A stretch of 64,000 nucleotides of DNA, from positions 4,350,001 through 4,414,000 of the forward strand of contig JAULJL010000039.1 in assembly GCA_030761205.1 (NCBI GenBank), written 5' to 3'. Made by a program: the position numbers and the translations under genes. How positions within the stretch are numbered: position 1 is the first letter of the stretch; every line of letters begins with the position of its first letter. Positions 21,804 to 32,820 of this stretch are shown here, piece by piece. This DNA comes from Fremontodendron californicum (Eukaryota; Streptophyta; Magnoliopsida; Malvales; Malvaceae). Under the pieces are notes generated by a model. The model saw nothing but the letters and a program-made list of their open reading frames with translations. It was not told the origin of the DNA and searched no databases.

Positions 21804-23247
21804 ATGGAGGATGAACAAGTTGCCTGAATGGAAAGAATGGAAAGGGAACAGAAAGAATTGCGAGAACAGCTGGCAAAGTCTCAAGCAGAATCTAAGGATC
21901 AGATGACTAAATTGATGGAGCTGATGTCCGAGGTAATCAAGGGAAAAGGACACACTGAAAACTTTTTTGCCAGGAAAGAGTTAGAGGCACAAAAAGGTCA
22001 GAATGAGGTCGTAATGATTGATGCCCAGAACACAGTCAATGTCCTAAACTCAGATGATCCAGCTGAACAGGCAAGTTGAAAAGGGTTGCAGTAAATGAGG
22101 TTGAGTTGGCAGATTCCCAAGGGAAATATCATTGGCTAGATGAAAGGCTCCGGGTAGTAGAAAATACAGATGTATTTGGGAGTTTAGATGCGAAAGAACG
22201 ATGTTTGGTCTTCGATTTAGTCATTCCTCCTAAGTTCAAGATCCCTGACTTCATGAAATATGACGGGACGACTGATCCATCAGCCCACATCACTATGTTT
22301 TGCCGAAAGATGACAAGTCATATAGATAATGATAAGCTTTTGATTCACTGCTTTCAAGATAGCCTCAGCGGGTCTGCAATTAGGTGGTATAGTCAGTTGA
22401 GCAAGGATCAGATTCGCTCTTGGAATGACCTGGCTAGGGTTTTTCTAAACCAGTACAAGCATATGACCGACATGGTGCCTGACCATCTCACCTTGCAAAT
22501 ATGAAGAAAAGAGCTTCTGAGAGCTTCAAAGAATATGCGCAACGGTGGATGAGCCTGACCGCCCAAGTACAACCGCCTTTAACTCAGAAGGAAACCACTG
22601 TCCTTTTTGTGAATACACTACAGGCCCCATACTACGATAGACTTGTCGGCAACACCACGAAGAATTTTTCGGACATGGTAATTTCAGGGGAGATGATTGA
22701 GAATGCTATCAAGGATGGGAAAATTGAAGGAGAAAGAACATCCAATACCAAGGAAAAAGGGGCATCTGAAAAGAAAAAGGAAGATACCCAAGTCGTGAAA
22801 GACTTTGCCCCACCTCCCCAATTCTCCTCGTATCAGCCATTTTACTCTACCCTGAACAATGTCTCAAGGTTTTTATCCCTACCAACCAATGACTGCAACT
22901 ACACCAGAATTTACATCTGTCTATCAATCGAACACCCTTGGAATAATCGAAGGGGGCATAAAAAGCGAAAAAGAAATCAGGTTGGCCCGATTCCTCTGAC
23001 ATACAGTGAGCTATTACCTCAACTCATCCAGAATCACCTTGTAACACCCATGCAATTAGAGCCTTTGAAGCCCCCTTATCCGAGCTGGTATGATGCTAAT
23101 GAGTGTTATGGTTATCATTCTGGCAATCAAGGTTACTCAACAGAGAACTGCCTCGCTTTGAAGTACAAGGTCAGAGATCTCATCAAGGCTGGTTCGATAA
23201 GTTTTGAAGAGGGGAAAGCCAAGTGTCATAAGAAACATTGTGCATGA
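21804..23247 (+). pseudogene. gag: Tat-lineage gag with a stop and two frameshifts
   Basis: Capsid-type protein of a Tat element. The first ATG (21804) is followed by MEDEQVA and a TGA at codon 8, then a new ATG at 21828. Reading continues in three frames: 21828-22079, 22076-22504 and 22501-23247; the joins are consistent with 1-nt deletions near 22075 and 22500. Domains: N-terminal coiled coil; core with IPDFMKYDGTTDPSAHITMF, then DSLSGSAIRWYSQLSKDQI and FKEYAQRWMSLTAQVQPPL; Pro-rich linker; PIPLTYSELLPQLIQNHL and a knuckle of the form CYGYHSGNQGYSTENC. Without repair it would not make a full protein. No protease or RT follows. Confidence 0.8.
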
Positions 23248-25600
23248 TTATATTAGGTTTTTGACGCATGTAGTTCTATACACTGTGATGATGAAAGCAC
23301 TTGTCTCATGTTAACATCTACATGAATTAAACGAATTTTGAATTTTAAATGCTTTGTGTTTGTTGTGTTTTAACAATAACTTGAATTTGCAAAAACAAGC
23401 ATTAAGGAATTTTTAATAATGGATAGTCTCAAGAAGATTGATGATCAGTGTTACAAATGACCCTATACTTTCTCCCTTCTCTTTAGGTTTTCCTAAGCCT
23501 AAATTTCTTAAACCAAGAACACTTGAAAGACCTAATGCTTCAAGGAATATGAATGATTTGACTTCATAAAACCATTGTCATCACAGAATAAGCAAAGTCG
23601 TAGATCTTAGTCTAGGCTATGAACAAAGGAACGAACTTTTTGAAAATTTTCAAATTCCTTGAAATTCAAACAAATGAGACATTCTTTCAAGAATCTAGAT
23701 TGTGATAATTTGGTGTGTGTCAAGATTGTGCTAAGACCATTCATGACCTTTCCCAATGACCACAAAACACTAATTGCCCAAACATCACTTCATGATTGAC
23801 ACCCTGGGGCATAATGATTAAACTAGATTATCCCTTGTCCCAGAGAAAACCCCTTTTTGGGTCATATTTTCCTTGTCTCTTCAAAGAACTCAGATTGGAA
23901 ACTTAGCCTTTTCAAAATAGACCTAGACTTGCTATGTTCCTCGTTGATACAAATTCTCATTGGTTAATCAAATTGGGGCATCATATGTGGAAATGATGGA
24001 TACATGGTGAATAAGGATGGACTAAACGCATGAATCATTGGGGCATGCGATGAAAATGAAAAATGAAAATTTTGTGATATCATGCATATGAGAATTCGGA
24101 TGATTCCAAAGTGCAAAATGAAATTCTGAATATCTATTTCCCCTGGGGATTGCTTTTCAATATGAATATTCGTGCTTGACATGAGGAATGGCCATCTTTC
24201 ATATCCCTTTCGTACAAAAATAAATTATCCATAGTCACCCCTTTTGAGCCGAAAGAATTCTTTCTTCTTTGAACCCTGATCAAGGATCACCCTCTACACT
24301 AGGGGGAAAATATAAGGAAAGATCTTTTTAAAGATCATTGAGAAACGAATCCTAGCTCAAAGACAGATGCAAAGCAAATGGAGCCCCGAATAAAGACGGG
24401 CTCACTCCGTTGAAAAAGAAGGGGGCAAAATGAAGCAAAAAAAAATGCAAAAAAATGAAAAATGTGTGAAAGACATGGCAAATTGAAAGCCAAAAGCAAG
24501 GAAGAAAAAGAGCAAAGTCAAAAGGAAAGAAATGTCCAAGAAGGGACAAATGCTTCAAAGAGAATCCTCCTCAAAGAAAGGATCCTTGATCTGATTACCC
24601 TTAAACACATATTTTGGGCCTATTTATCCTTTCTTTCTGAACCCTGAGCCATGGCCTACATTACATGCTTTAAAAGTCCATTTTGATCAAGCATAATATT
24701 TAATTTGAAGGGTTTTCCTCTGATTTTATCCCATCTCATCAAATTCTCATTTCACTAAGGAAGAATTTAGAATTCTCAAGTGCATGGTAAAAAAGAAAAA
24801 TTGGAAAGAAAAGGGACTCTAGGGTGAAAACCCAAAAACGGGCGGTCTAGAGTAAAATGGGAATTTTTTATGCCATCTATGAAAGTGCCGATACCACAAA
24901 AACAGAAGGTCATCTTAAAAAGTGGTCATTAAGGAACATCTAGGAATTCCTGAACCTCCCAAATTGTCAATTCTCATTCAGAGGATTGTCTTCAAAAAAC
25001 TGAAACTTTTTCTCCAAGATTAAACTTTTCGGTTTGAACATCCCGGCCAATCTTGACGCTTGTCAAAATGCCTTGATATGGAAACTAAAAGAATGTTAAA
25101 TTTGTTTGGTTCTCAATAAATTCATGATGTATAAAACCTGTTCCATTTGTGAGCCTAGAAGGGATATACATTTTTGTCATGAAGTTTTCCTGGAAAAGCC
25201 AGAATCTTGTTATACCAAGCCTTGCCAATCCCAGTTGAAAAAACCAGATTGATACTTAGAGAAATTTCTAACAATGATCATCATTCTTCAAAAGATTTAT
25301 ACATCACACATTGTGGGGTTAATGTTTTTTGTTCAGAAGTTTTCAAGATGCGAAAACAAATAAAGAGATTTTTTGAAATACCCATTTTGATGTTGACATG
25401 GGACAAGGATTTTTCTAACCCAAAGGTATAGGACTGCCAAGATAGGTCATGACTTCCAGATATGAGAAGAAGAAATAGAACCCGGTTTAGATCTCTATTG
25501 ATGAAAGTTTGAAAACTGTTGGGGCAAAGAGAATAGCCAAAATGAATTGAAGATATACTCTGATTTGAAGAGGAAAAATGAATTTGAAAGGCTAAGCCAA
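23248..25600 (+). other. Noncoding spacer after gag, inner Tat element
   Basis: No credible gene. It is related in reverse to 8000-10000 of the outer element (for example near 24270-24310, and the cgggcggtctagagtaaaat phrase at 24838 against agactgcccgtttttgggtt at 8391). This is the space where pol would lie in an autonomous element. Confidence 0.55.
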
Positions 25601-25609
25601 AGTCTAGAA

Positions 25610-26400
25610 AAACAATCGCGGGCATTTGCATCACTCATGAGCACTCATCTCTTTATCAAGCTTTTATATCTGCACAGTGTCGGCAAGCATTTGCATCATT
25701 CATGGCTATTTGCATTGGCATTATTCCATAAGCATCTGCATTTTACCTTTACATTTACATTCTTCATGGAATTCGCATTTGTGTCATCTCAAGCAATTGC
25801 GTCATTTCTAGAATCATTGCATTTTCATTATTGTGTGGTAATTATAGTTACACCATTTATAAACCAGTTACATGAATACAATTAGTAGGGGCATCCGCAT
25901 CATGAAACATGGGCATCAATCCAGGCCATTTGCATTTGCACTAAGAAACATTTACATCAATCCAAGCATTTACATTTGCACCATGAAGCATGAGCACCTT
26001 GTTAAAAGACATGTGCATCTGCATCATTTCTCAAAGCTTCTGGTGGGGATATCCAGAATTTTACAGTTTTAAAAGTGAACAAGTCTTCGGTGGTGATAGC
26101 TGAAGCCTCTGGTGGAGATATCCAGGGTTTTATAATTTTGAAAAATGAGAAATCTTCTTTTGGAGGAGTTATCCAGAATTTTATTCAACACGTGCATCTA
26201 CATCAAAAAGCATTTGCATCAATCTAAGTTAGTTGAATCTGCATCAAGAAAGTTTGCATCAAATCAAGTCATTTACATTTGCATCAAAGACATTTGCACC
26301 AATCTAAGTCATTTGCATCTACATCAAGAAGCGTCTGCATCAACTAAAGACATTTGCATTTGCATCATGAAGCATTTGCATCATCTCTTAAAGCTTTCAG
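25610..26400. repeat. CATTTGCATC low-complexity array
   Basis: Dozens of imperfect copies of catttgcatc, gcatttacat and catcatgaagcat in tandem. Translated frames are His/Ser-rich and are repeat by-products. Confidence 0.8.
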
Positions 26401-27190
26401 GTATAATCGAACTCGTTTTGCTTCTCAAATGAGTCGAGCCCCGAGATCATCGTCGAGGTACTTTTTTTTATATATTATGAACAAGTCTTCGGTGGTGATA
26501 GCTGAAGCCTCTGGTGGAGATATCCAGAGTTTTAAAATCCTTTGAAAAGGTAGAAAGTCTTCAGCGGTGATAGCTGAAGCCTCTGGTGGAGATATCCAGA
26601 GTTTTTTTAAAAGTCCTTTAAAAAGGTAGAAAGTCTTCGGTGGTGATAGCTAAAGCTTCTGGAGGTGATACCCAGAATTTTTTACAGTTTTAAAAATGAG
26701 CAAGACTTTGGTGGTGATAGCCGAAGCTTCTGGAGGAGATATCCAGAATTTTAAACACAGCTGAGAACAAGACAGGTTAAGGCCCCGAGACCATCGTCGA
26801 GGTCATTTATTTTCTTACAAATCGAATTCGTTTCCTTAAGACGAGTCGAGCCCCGAGATCATCGTCGAGGTACTCTTTTTTTATTATGAACAAGTCTTCG
26901 GTGGTGATAGCTGAAGCCTTTGGTGGAGATATCTAGAGTTTTAGAGTCCTTTGAAAAGGTAAAAAGTCTTCGGTGGTGATAGCTGAAGCTTCTGGAAATG
27001 ATACCTAGAATTTTCACAGTTTTAAAAATCAGCAAGACTTTGGTGGTGATAGCCGAAGCTTCTGGAGGAGATATCTAGAATTTTAAACACAGCTGAGAAT
27101 AAGACAGGTTAAGGCCCCGAGACCATCGTCGAGTTCATTTCCTTTCTTGCAAATCGAATTCGTTTCCTTAAGACGGGTCGAGCCTTGATT
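26035..27190. repeat. GAAGCCTCTGGTGGAGATATCC tandem array before the polypurine tract
   Basis: At least eight units with the phrases aagtcttcggtggtgatagc, tgaagcctctggtggagata and tccagagtttt, spaced 70-110 bp, interleaved with a larger repeat carrying gccccgagaccatcgtcgag (26445, 26780, 26850, 27115). It holds the same position as the array at 5798-6175 in the outer element and shares the GAAGCCTC.GGTGGAG core. Confidence 0.85.
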
Positions 27191-27390
27191 AGTCAGGGAA
27201 TTCAATTTAAGGACAAAATCTTCAATTTACTATTTAAAAAAAAAGGGAAAAAAATAGAAAAAATAGAAAATGAAAAATGATAGAAGAATGAAAAAGAAAA
27301 CCCTTTTCCCTTTCCTTCAAATGTTATTTCACTGACCGTACAAAATTAGTGTCGGTTTATCTTTGCCTGATTCCTGATTCTCAGCAATAG

Positions 27391-27405
27391 CCAAAGAGGG
27401 GCAGC
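27391..27405 (+). promoter_or_regulatory. Polypurine tract of the inner Tat element
   Basis: CCAAAGAGGGGCAGC immediately before the 3' LTR start TGTAGACACC at 27406. Confidence 0.85.
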
Positions 27406-30400
27406 TGTAGACACCTAATTTTGTCCGGACCACTAAAACAGGTATGTTTTCTTCCTAAATTGATGTTTTCGAGTGTAAAAAGACTTTTTTCATCCTGCAG
27501 GTGGTACTCCAAGACTTAGTTTAAGAGGGCGAGCATAAAAAGTCAAACTTGAAAAAAGTCAACCCCGTAAAAAGTCAACCCCAAAAAAGTCAACCCCGAA
27601 AAAGTCAACCTCGAAAAGTCAAACTACTAAAAAAGTCAACCCACTTTCAAAATCAATATTTTAAGTTCAATTGAAAAATGGCGAAAGAATTTTGATAATC
27701 CAAGGTCTACATTGAAAGATATGGAGTTCGGAAGTTGGGATTTGGAGATTCAGAAGAAAGAAAACCCTAATCCGAGAAATTTGGGGAAAAGTGCTTAAAC
27801 GATCAAATTGGTCGAAATTGAAGGTTCCAAATGAAAGATAAGCACTGACTACGGGTAATGGAGAAGTCACTTGCAAGAAAAATCGAAAGAAAAGTCAATC
27901 CGGGAGAAAATCGAGAATTAGGGTTTTTAGTGGATTTCGGTGAAATCGGGAAAAATCACAGAAATGGCCCGAATTGGTAAGACCAAAGCCCCCAATGGAT
28001 AGGAATGATTAAAAAGGATATCCCAAGGCTCATCTTGAAGAAAATCTGAAAATCGGACTTGTTTTGAGCAAAACCGGGTTTCGGAGGCAAAAGGGCAAAA
28101 TTGGAAAATTTGGGAAAAATAGCAAATGGACTCCGAAAATTCTGAAATTTGTAAATCTCATTCTTAAATCATTTGGAAGAGATTGGTAAAATAAAATCTT
28201 GATTCGGAGTTCGTTTGCAAAATTGCCAAATCCCGGGCTTCTTATGTAGTAATTCAAAAAGGAAAATCCCGAAAAAATAGAAAATGAGCTCCAAATCTTT
28301 TGTAATTTTGAAAATATCATTTTTAATTTATTTTGAAGAGATTGGCAAAATAAAATCTTGATTCAGAGTTCGTTTGCAAAATGGCCAAATCTCGGGCCTC
28401 CTATGCAATAATTCAAAAAGATAAATCCCGAAACAATAGCAAATGGACTCAAAAAATTCTGAAATTTTGCAAATCTCATTTTTAAATTATTTGGAAGAGA
28501 TTGGTGAAAGAAAATCTTGATTCGGAGTTCGTTTGCAAAATGGCCAAATCCCGGGCCTCCTATGCAGTAATTCAAGCTGATAAATCCCGAAAAATACCAA
28601 ATGAGCTCCAAAAATTATGAAAACTTCCAGATCACACTTTTTAATTATTTTGAAGATATTGGTGAAGAAAAATATTGATTTGGAGCTCGTTTAAAAAATG
28701 GTAAAGTGTAGGGGCATAAAAGGGCATTTTTGGAAGAAAAAATCCAAATAAATAGCAAACGGACTCGGATAATTTTGAAAAATTCCAGAACTCAATGCTT
28801 TATTATTTTGGAAGTATTAAAAAAAGAAAAATTGAATTTGGAGTCCGTTTGATATTTATTTACATCTGGGGGGCAAAATGGTCATTTCACCCAAGCAACC
28901 GAAAAGGGCTACTTTGGGCCTTTCAAAAAATCAGAGTTGGGCTGGAAAATAGAAGTGCTGGCCTACCCAAGCCCAAAGGAAGGAGGAAGCTTCTGATTTT
29001 TCAATCAAATGGCTAAAAATCAAGAGTTAGTTAGAGATTCTCTTTGATCAAGCCATGGTGATTAAGCCACATAGGCTAAGAAAGATGTCAACATTATTCT
29101 TGAACAGATGCAATTTGAGAGATCTGAGATGCTAATCTAAAGGTGGTAATTTCATGATTTTCACCTTGAATTATTAGCCATTTGATAGAAAATTGGTTAC
29201 AAGGAAAATGACAACATCCTTGGGCAATATGAAGGGCCATTCGGCGAGCATGTGGGGGAAGGTCAGAATTTCATTTTTTCATCTTCATTTTGCTGAGTTC
29301 TTAGAGTTTTTACTTAGTTTTTGTCTTCTTGGTTGAAAGCAAAAAAGAAAAGTTTAGAAAAGAAAGAAAAGTTTGAAGAGATAAAGCTTGAAATATAGCT
29401 TCTTGAGGTTGCTCTTGAGCACCAACTCTTGCACTTTCTTGATTTTCCATTCTTGTTTTTGCTATTTTGATTTTTATTTGGTGAGTTTCCATTTTAAATA
29501 AATGTTTTTTTATTGTTCTTTTTAAGTTCTTCCTTCATTTCCTTCTTGAATATATTTTTTACAATGTTTTTTTTACAATAAACTCACCATGGCCAAATGG
29601 CCTACATTATTTATTTTAAGTTGCTGTTTTGGTTCATTTTACCATATTGTTTATGTTATTTTCTTTGATCTTGGTGTTTTAAATGTTATTTTACTTCATG
29701 TTCTTGAGTTATATTTTAATTTGGTTGCTTTGTTTGTTGCCATTTATGTTTTAAATATCATGTTTTTGCATTTTTAATTTTCTGATTTCATAATGTTTTA
29801 ATTAGAGCATGTTTTAGATTTAGTATATCAAGTGTTTGTGAAAATGCTTGTGTGGTCTTTGCATGATTTGAGTTTTATATCTTAGTTGAGCATGTTTTAG
29901 ATTTAGTATATTAAGTGTTTGTGAAAATGCTTGTGTGGTTTTTGCATGATTTGAGTTTATATTTTAGTTGAGCATGTTAGTATACCAAGTGTTTGTGAAA
30001 ATGCCATGCTTGTTGGAGCTTGAGGCCATTTGGCTACTTCATGTGTTTTGCATTGTGTGTTGCATTTTTTGCCATGTTAGTTAGTAGGTTTTTGCATTTG
30101 CATGACATTTGATTTAGTTGAGCATGTTAGTATACCAAGTGTTTGTGAAAATGCCATGTTTGCTAGTTACATTATTCCATTCGGTCACCCTTGGAATTTT
30201 TGCATTTTATGTGCATTCTTGCTATGTTAGTTGATAGGTTAGCATTTGCATGATATTTGGTTGAGTTTTTGGTTTAAGCATGCTTTGTGTTTGTGAAAGT
30301 GCCATGCATATTTTAGTTATTAAGTTAGGTTTATTTGCCATACATGTTCATGCATTTTAGGTCTAGGTTGCATTAAATGTCATGCAAGTTCATTTAGGTC

Positions 30401-32677
30401 TAGGTCACTATATGAATGCCATGCTTTTTTTCATGATATTTAGGTTTAAACTCATACATTTCATGCATTATGTTTGCTGTATTATTTCATGCATTTCATG
30501 CTCATGCCATATAAATAATGACTTGAGCCAATTAATGGTTCAAAGTCATGCTCTCTTGAGCACACTTGTGGAAAATTAAGTTTGTCAAGTTGATTATTCT
30601 ACCTTTGTGATTTTTTTTACTTAGCCAATTTTTATCTAACTTTCAAAAAGTCCTAGCTACTGTTTGTAAGTCATTTCATGAGTTTCAAATATTTTTACTT
30701 TGATTTTTAAATGATTTTATCAAAGGCAAAAATGTATTTTGGCAAAACAGTTTTTTCACCCAGTTTTCGTATTTTCCGATTTTTCTGAGAATTCGTCTTT
30801 AATCAGAAAATTAAGCCGATTTTTTTCCATTTAGTTTTACATGTCCTGAGTCTCCAGTATTTTTTTTCAAATTTTTTTGAATTTTTATAAATAGGATAAA
30901 AAATCGTGGCTTAAAACTGGACAGTTGACTCAGAATTGAATTTAAAAGAAAAATCATTTTTCTGTTTTGGTTAAGTTACTTAGAGTGGGCTGATTAGGAG
31001 GGTTAGCTACTGACTTAGGATAGTTTCTAAGCTTTTTTAAACTCTAAAAATGTTTTTTCAAGTCTCGGGTTAAGGGTAGTCAAGTCTGAATTTTTAAACT
31101 TAGGAAGTTAGAGCCATTTAAAAAAGGATTTAGCCCAGTTTTTTTTTAATTCAAGCTTTTCAAAATTGTTTTCAAACAATCACAAAGTATTTTGGTTTTA
31201 GAATATTTAATTTGACATATTTTCCTAAGGTAGCTGGATATCTTTTTAGATATACGGATTTCCTTAATTAAAGGAAAAAATACATTTCATGCATTGCATT
31301 TTCCATATTCATGCATTTTATATAATATGCGATTCTTGCTATGATAATTTCTATGATATTGTTATGATTTTGAATTATGTTATATTGTTTATTATATGAT
31401 TTGAAATATTTCATGATATCCTATGCTTTTTATTTAGTTATTTTTTTGGTCATATTATTTAGCATATACTATGTTCATGCATTATTATTTTCATTTTTAT
31501 TTTCATGCATATTATATGATAGCATTATTTCATATTCCATCTCATTTAATTTATATGTCATATCATTCATGTTTGCCATGTCATTTAAATTATTTCATTT
31601 CATATAGAATATGTTATGTTACTTAGGTTATTTTATTTCATTTAGAAAATATCATGTTACTTAGGTTATTTCATTTCATATAGAATATGTTATGTTACTT
31701 AGGTTATTTTATTTCATTTAGAATATATCATATGACTTAGGATATTGCATCTCATATAGAATATACTATGTTACCTAGGTCATTTCATTTTATTTATAAT
31801 AGGTCATATAACTTAGGATATTTTATTTCATTTAGAATATGCTAAGGCATTTATTTCATTTCATTTAGAATATGCTAAGGCATTTACATTATATCATATC
31901 ATTAGGAAGCATTATATTATTTAGATTTTGCTATGTCATTTTATTTATGTCATGCATATACATATTCATATCTTTTAAAATGTTTTCAAAAGGATAATGA
32001 TTTTTCAATAAAAAATAAAGATATTCCCGAGTTAAAATAATTCATGAGTTCTCTACCGGGTTTGCTGGAGGGAATATCATCAATTATCATTAATAAAGGA
32101 ATATCTTTCTTTCAAAAAAAAAGAGAATGATTCGGAAAGTTTTCCAAAACTAATAAAAATTTCTATATTTTGCCACGTTTGTTGGAGAATATAGGAAAAT
32201 TTTCAATTTATGAATTCCGGATCATTTTTAATTAAAAATGGAATTATTCTTCTTTAAATTGGGAATTAACTTGAAATACTAAATTTAAAACCAACTTTTT
32301 ACCGATATATGAGATAACACACGATTAATAAGGTACCGATTTATACGGGCGTTGTGGGGGTGCTAATCCTTCCCCGCACGTAATCGACTCCCGAACCCGC
32401 TTCTTTGATTTCTCTGGTTTAAAACGCAGACTTGAAATTCGTTTTTAAAATGTTTTAATTAATTTAAAAATATTTTATAAAACCGGCTTTAATAGGTGGC
32501 CGATCACACCTAGCTAAAAAAAGATTGGTGGCGACTCCATGTCTTTTTCAAGGTCATTTTCAAAACCTTCATTTTTCTAGAGGAATTAAGTCGACTTTTC
32601 CTCGATTTTTTTTAATGTCACTCTTAACGAATAATAAAGTCTTGCGATGAGACTCGTTATTTTTTTAGGTTGCGACA
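27406..32677 (+). repeat. 3' LTR of the inner Tat element (5.3 kb)
   Basis: Direct copy of 13190-18422 with the same internal arrays: GTCAACCCC array at 27535-27645, 158-bp units at 28075-28780, and the TTACTTAGG array at 31590-31890. It ends GGTTGCGACA at 32677, followed by the TSD GTACA. Confidence 0.92.
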
Positions 32678-32799
32678 GTACAAATAACAAAAAAAAAAAA
32701 AACAAATAAATAAATAAATACATAAAAATTAAACACTTAAAGACCAATTTTCAAAACCTAATTTATCACAAGACTAATTTACGGCTCGACTCTCAAGTG

Positions 32800-32817
32800 T
32801 CCCCAGTGGAGTCGCCA
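32800..32817 (-). promoter_or_regulatory. Primer binding site of the outer Tat element
   Basis: The plus strand reads TCCCCAGTGGAGTCGCCA, so the minus strand has TGGCGACTCCACTGGGGA, 3 bp from the LTR edge at 32821. Same tRNA-Arg-type site as in the inner element, which places both in the Tat lineage. Confidence 0.8.
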
Positions 32818-32820
32818 AAC

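Larger units (their letters stand above)
13190..32677 (+). mobile_element. Complete giant-LTR Tat-lineage element, non-autonomous (gag remnants only), nested in the outer element
   Basis: 19,488 bp, flanked by a perfect 5-bp TSD, GTACA at 13185-13189 and 32678-32682. 5' LTR 13190-18422, PBS 18426-18443, polypurine tract 27391-27405, 3' LTR 27406-32677. The internal part (about 9 kb) has an ORF1 remnant and a frameshifted gag but no protease, RT, RNase H or integrase. This architecture corresponds to the plant TR-GAG/LARD class of non-autonomous retrotransposons. The two LTRs look a few percent different by eye. A second copy of the family starts at 58469. Confidence 0.92.

Noticed and set aside
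22076..22504. Programmed frameshifting between the three gag frames of the inner Tat element
   Set aside because: The joins lack a clear slippery heptamer plus structure, and an early TGA also breaks the frame, so random 1-nt deletions are simpler.
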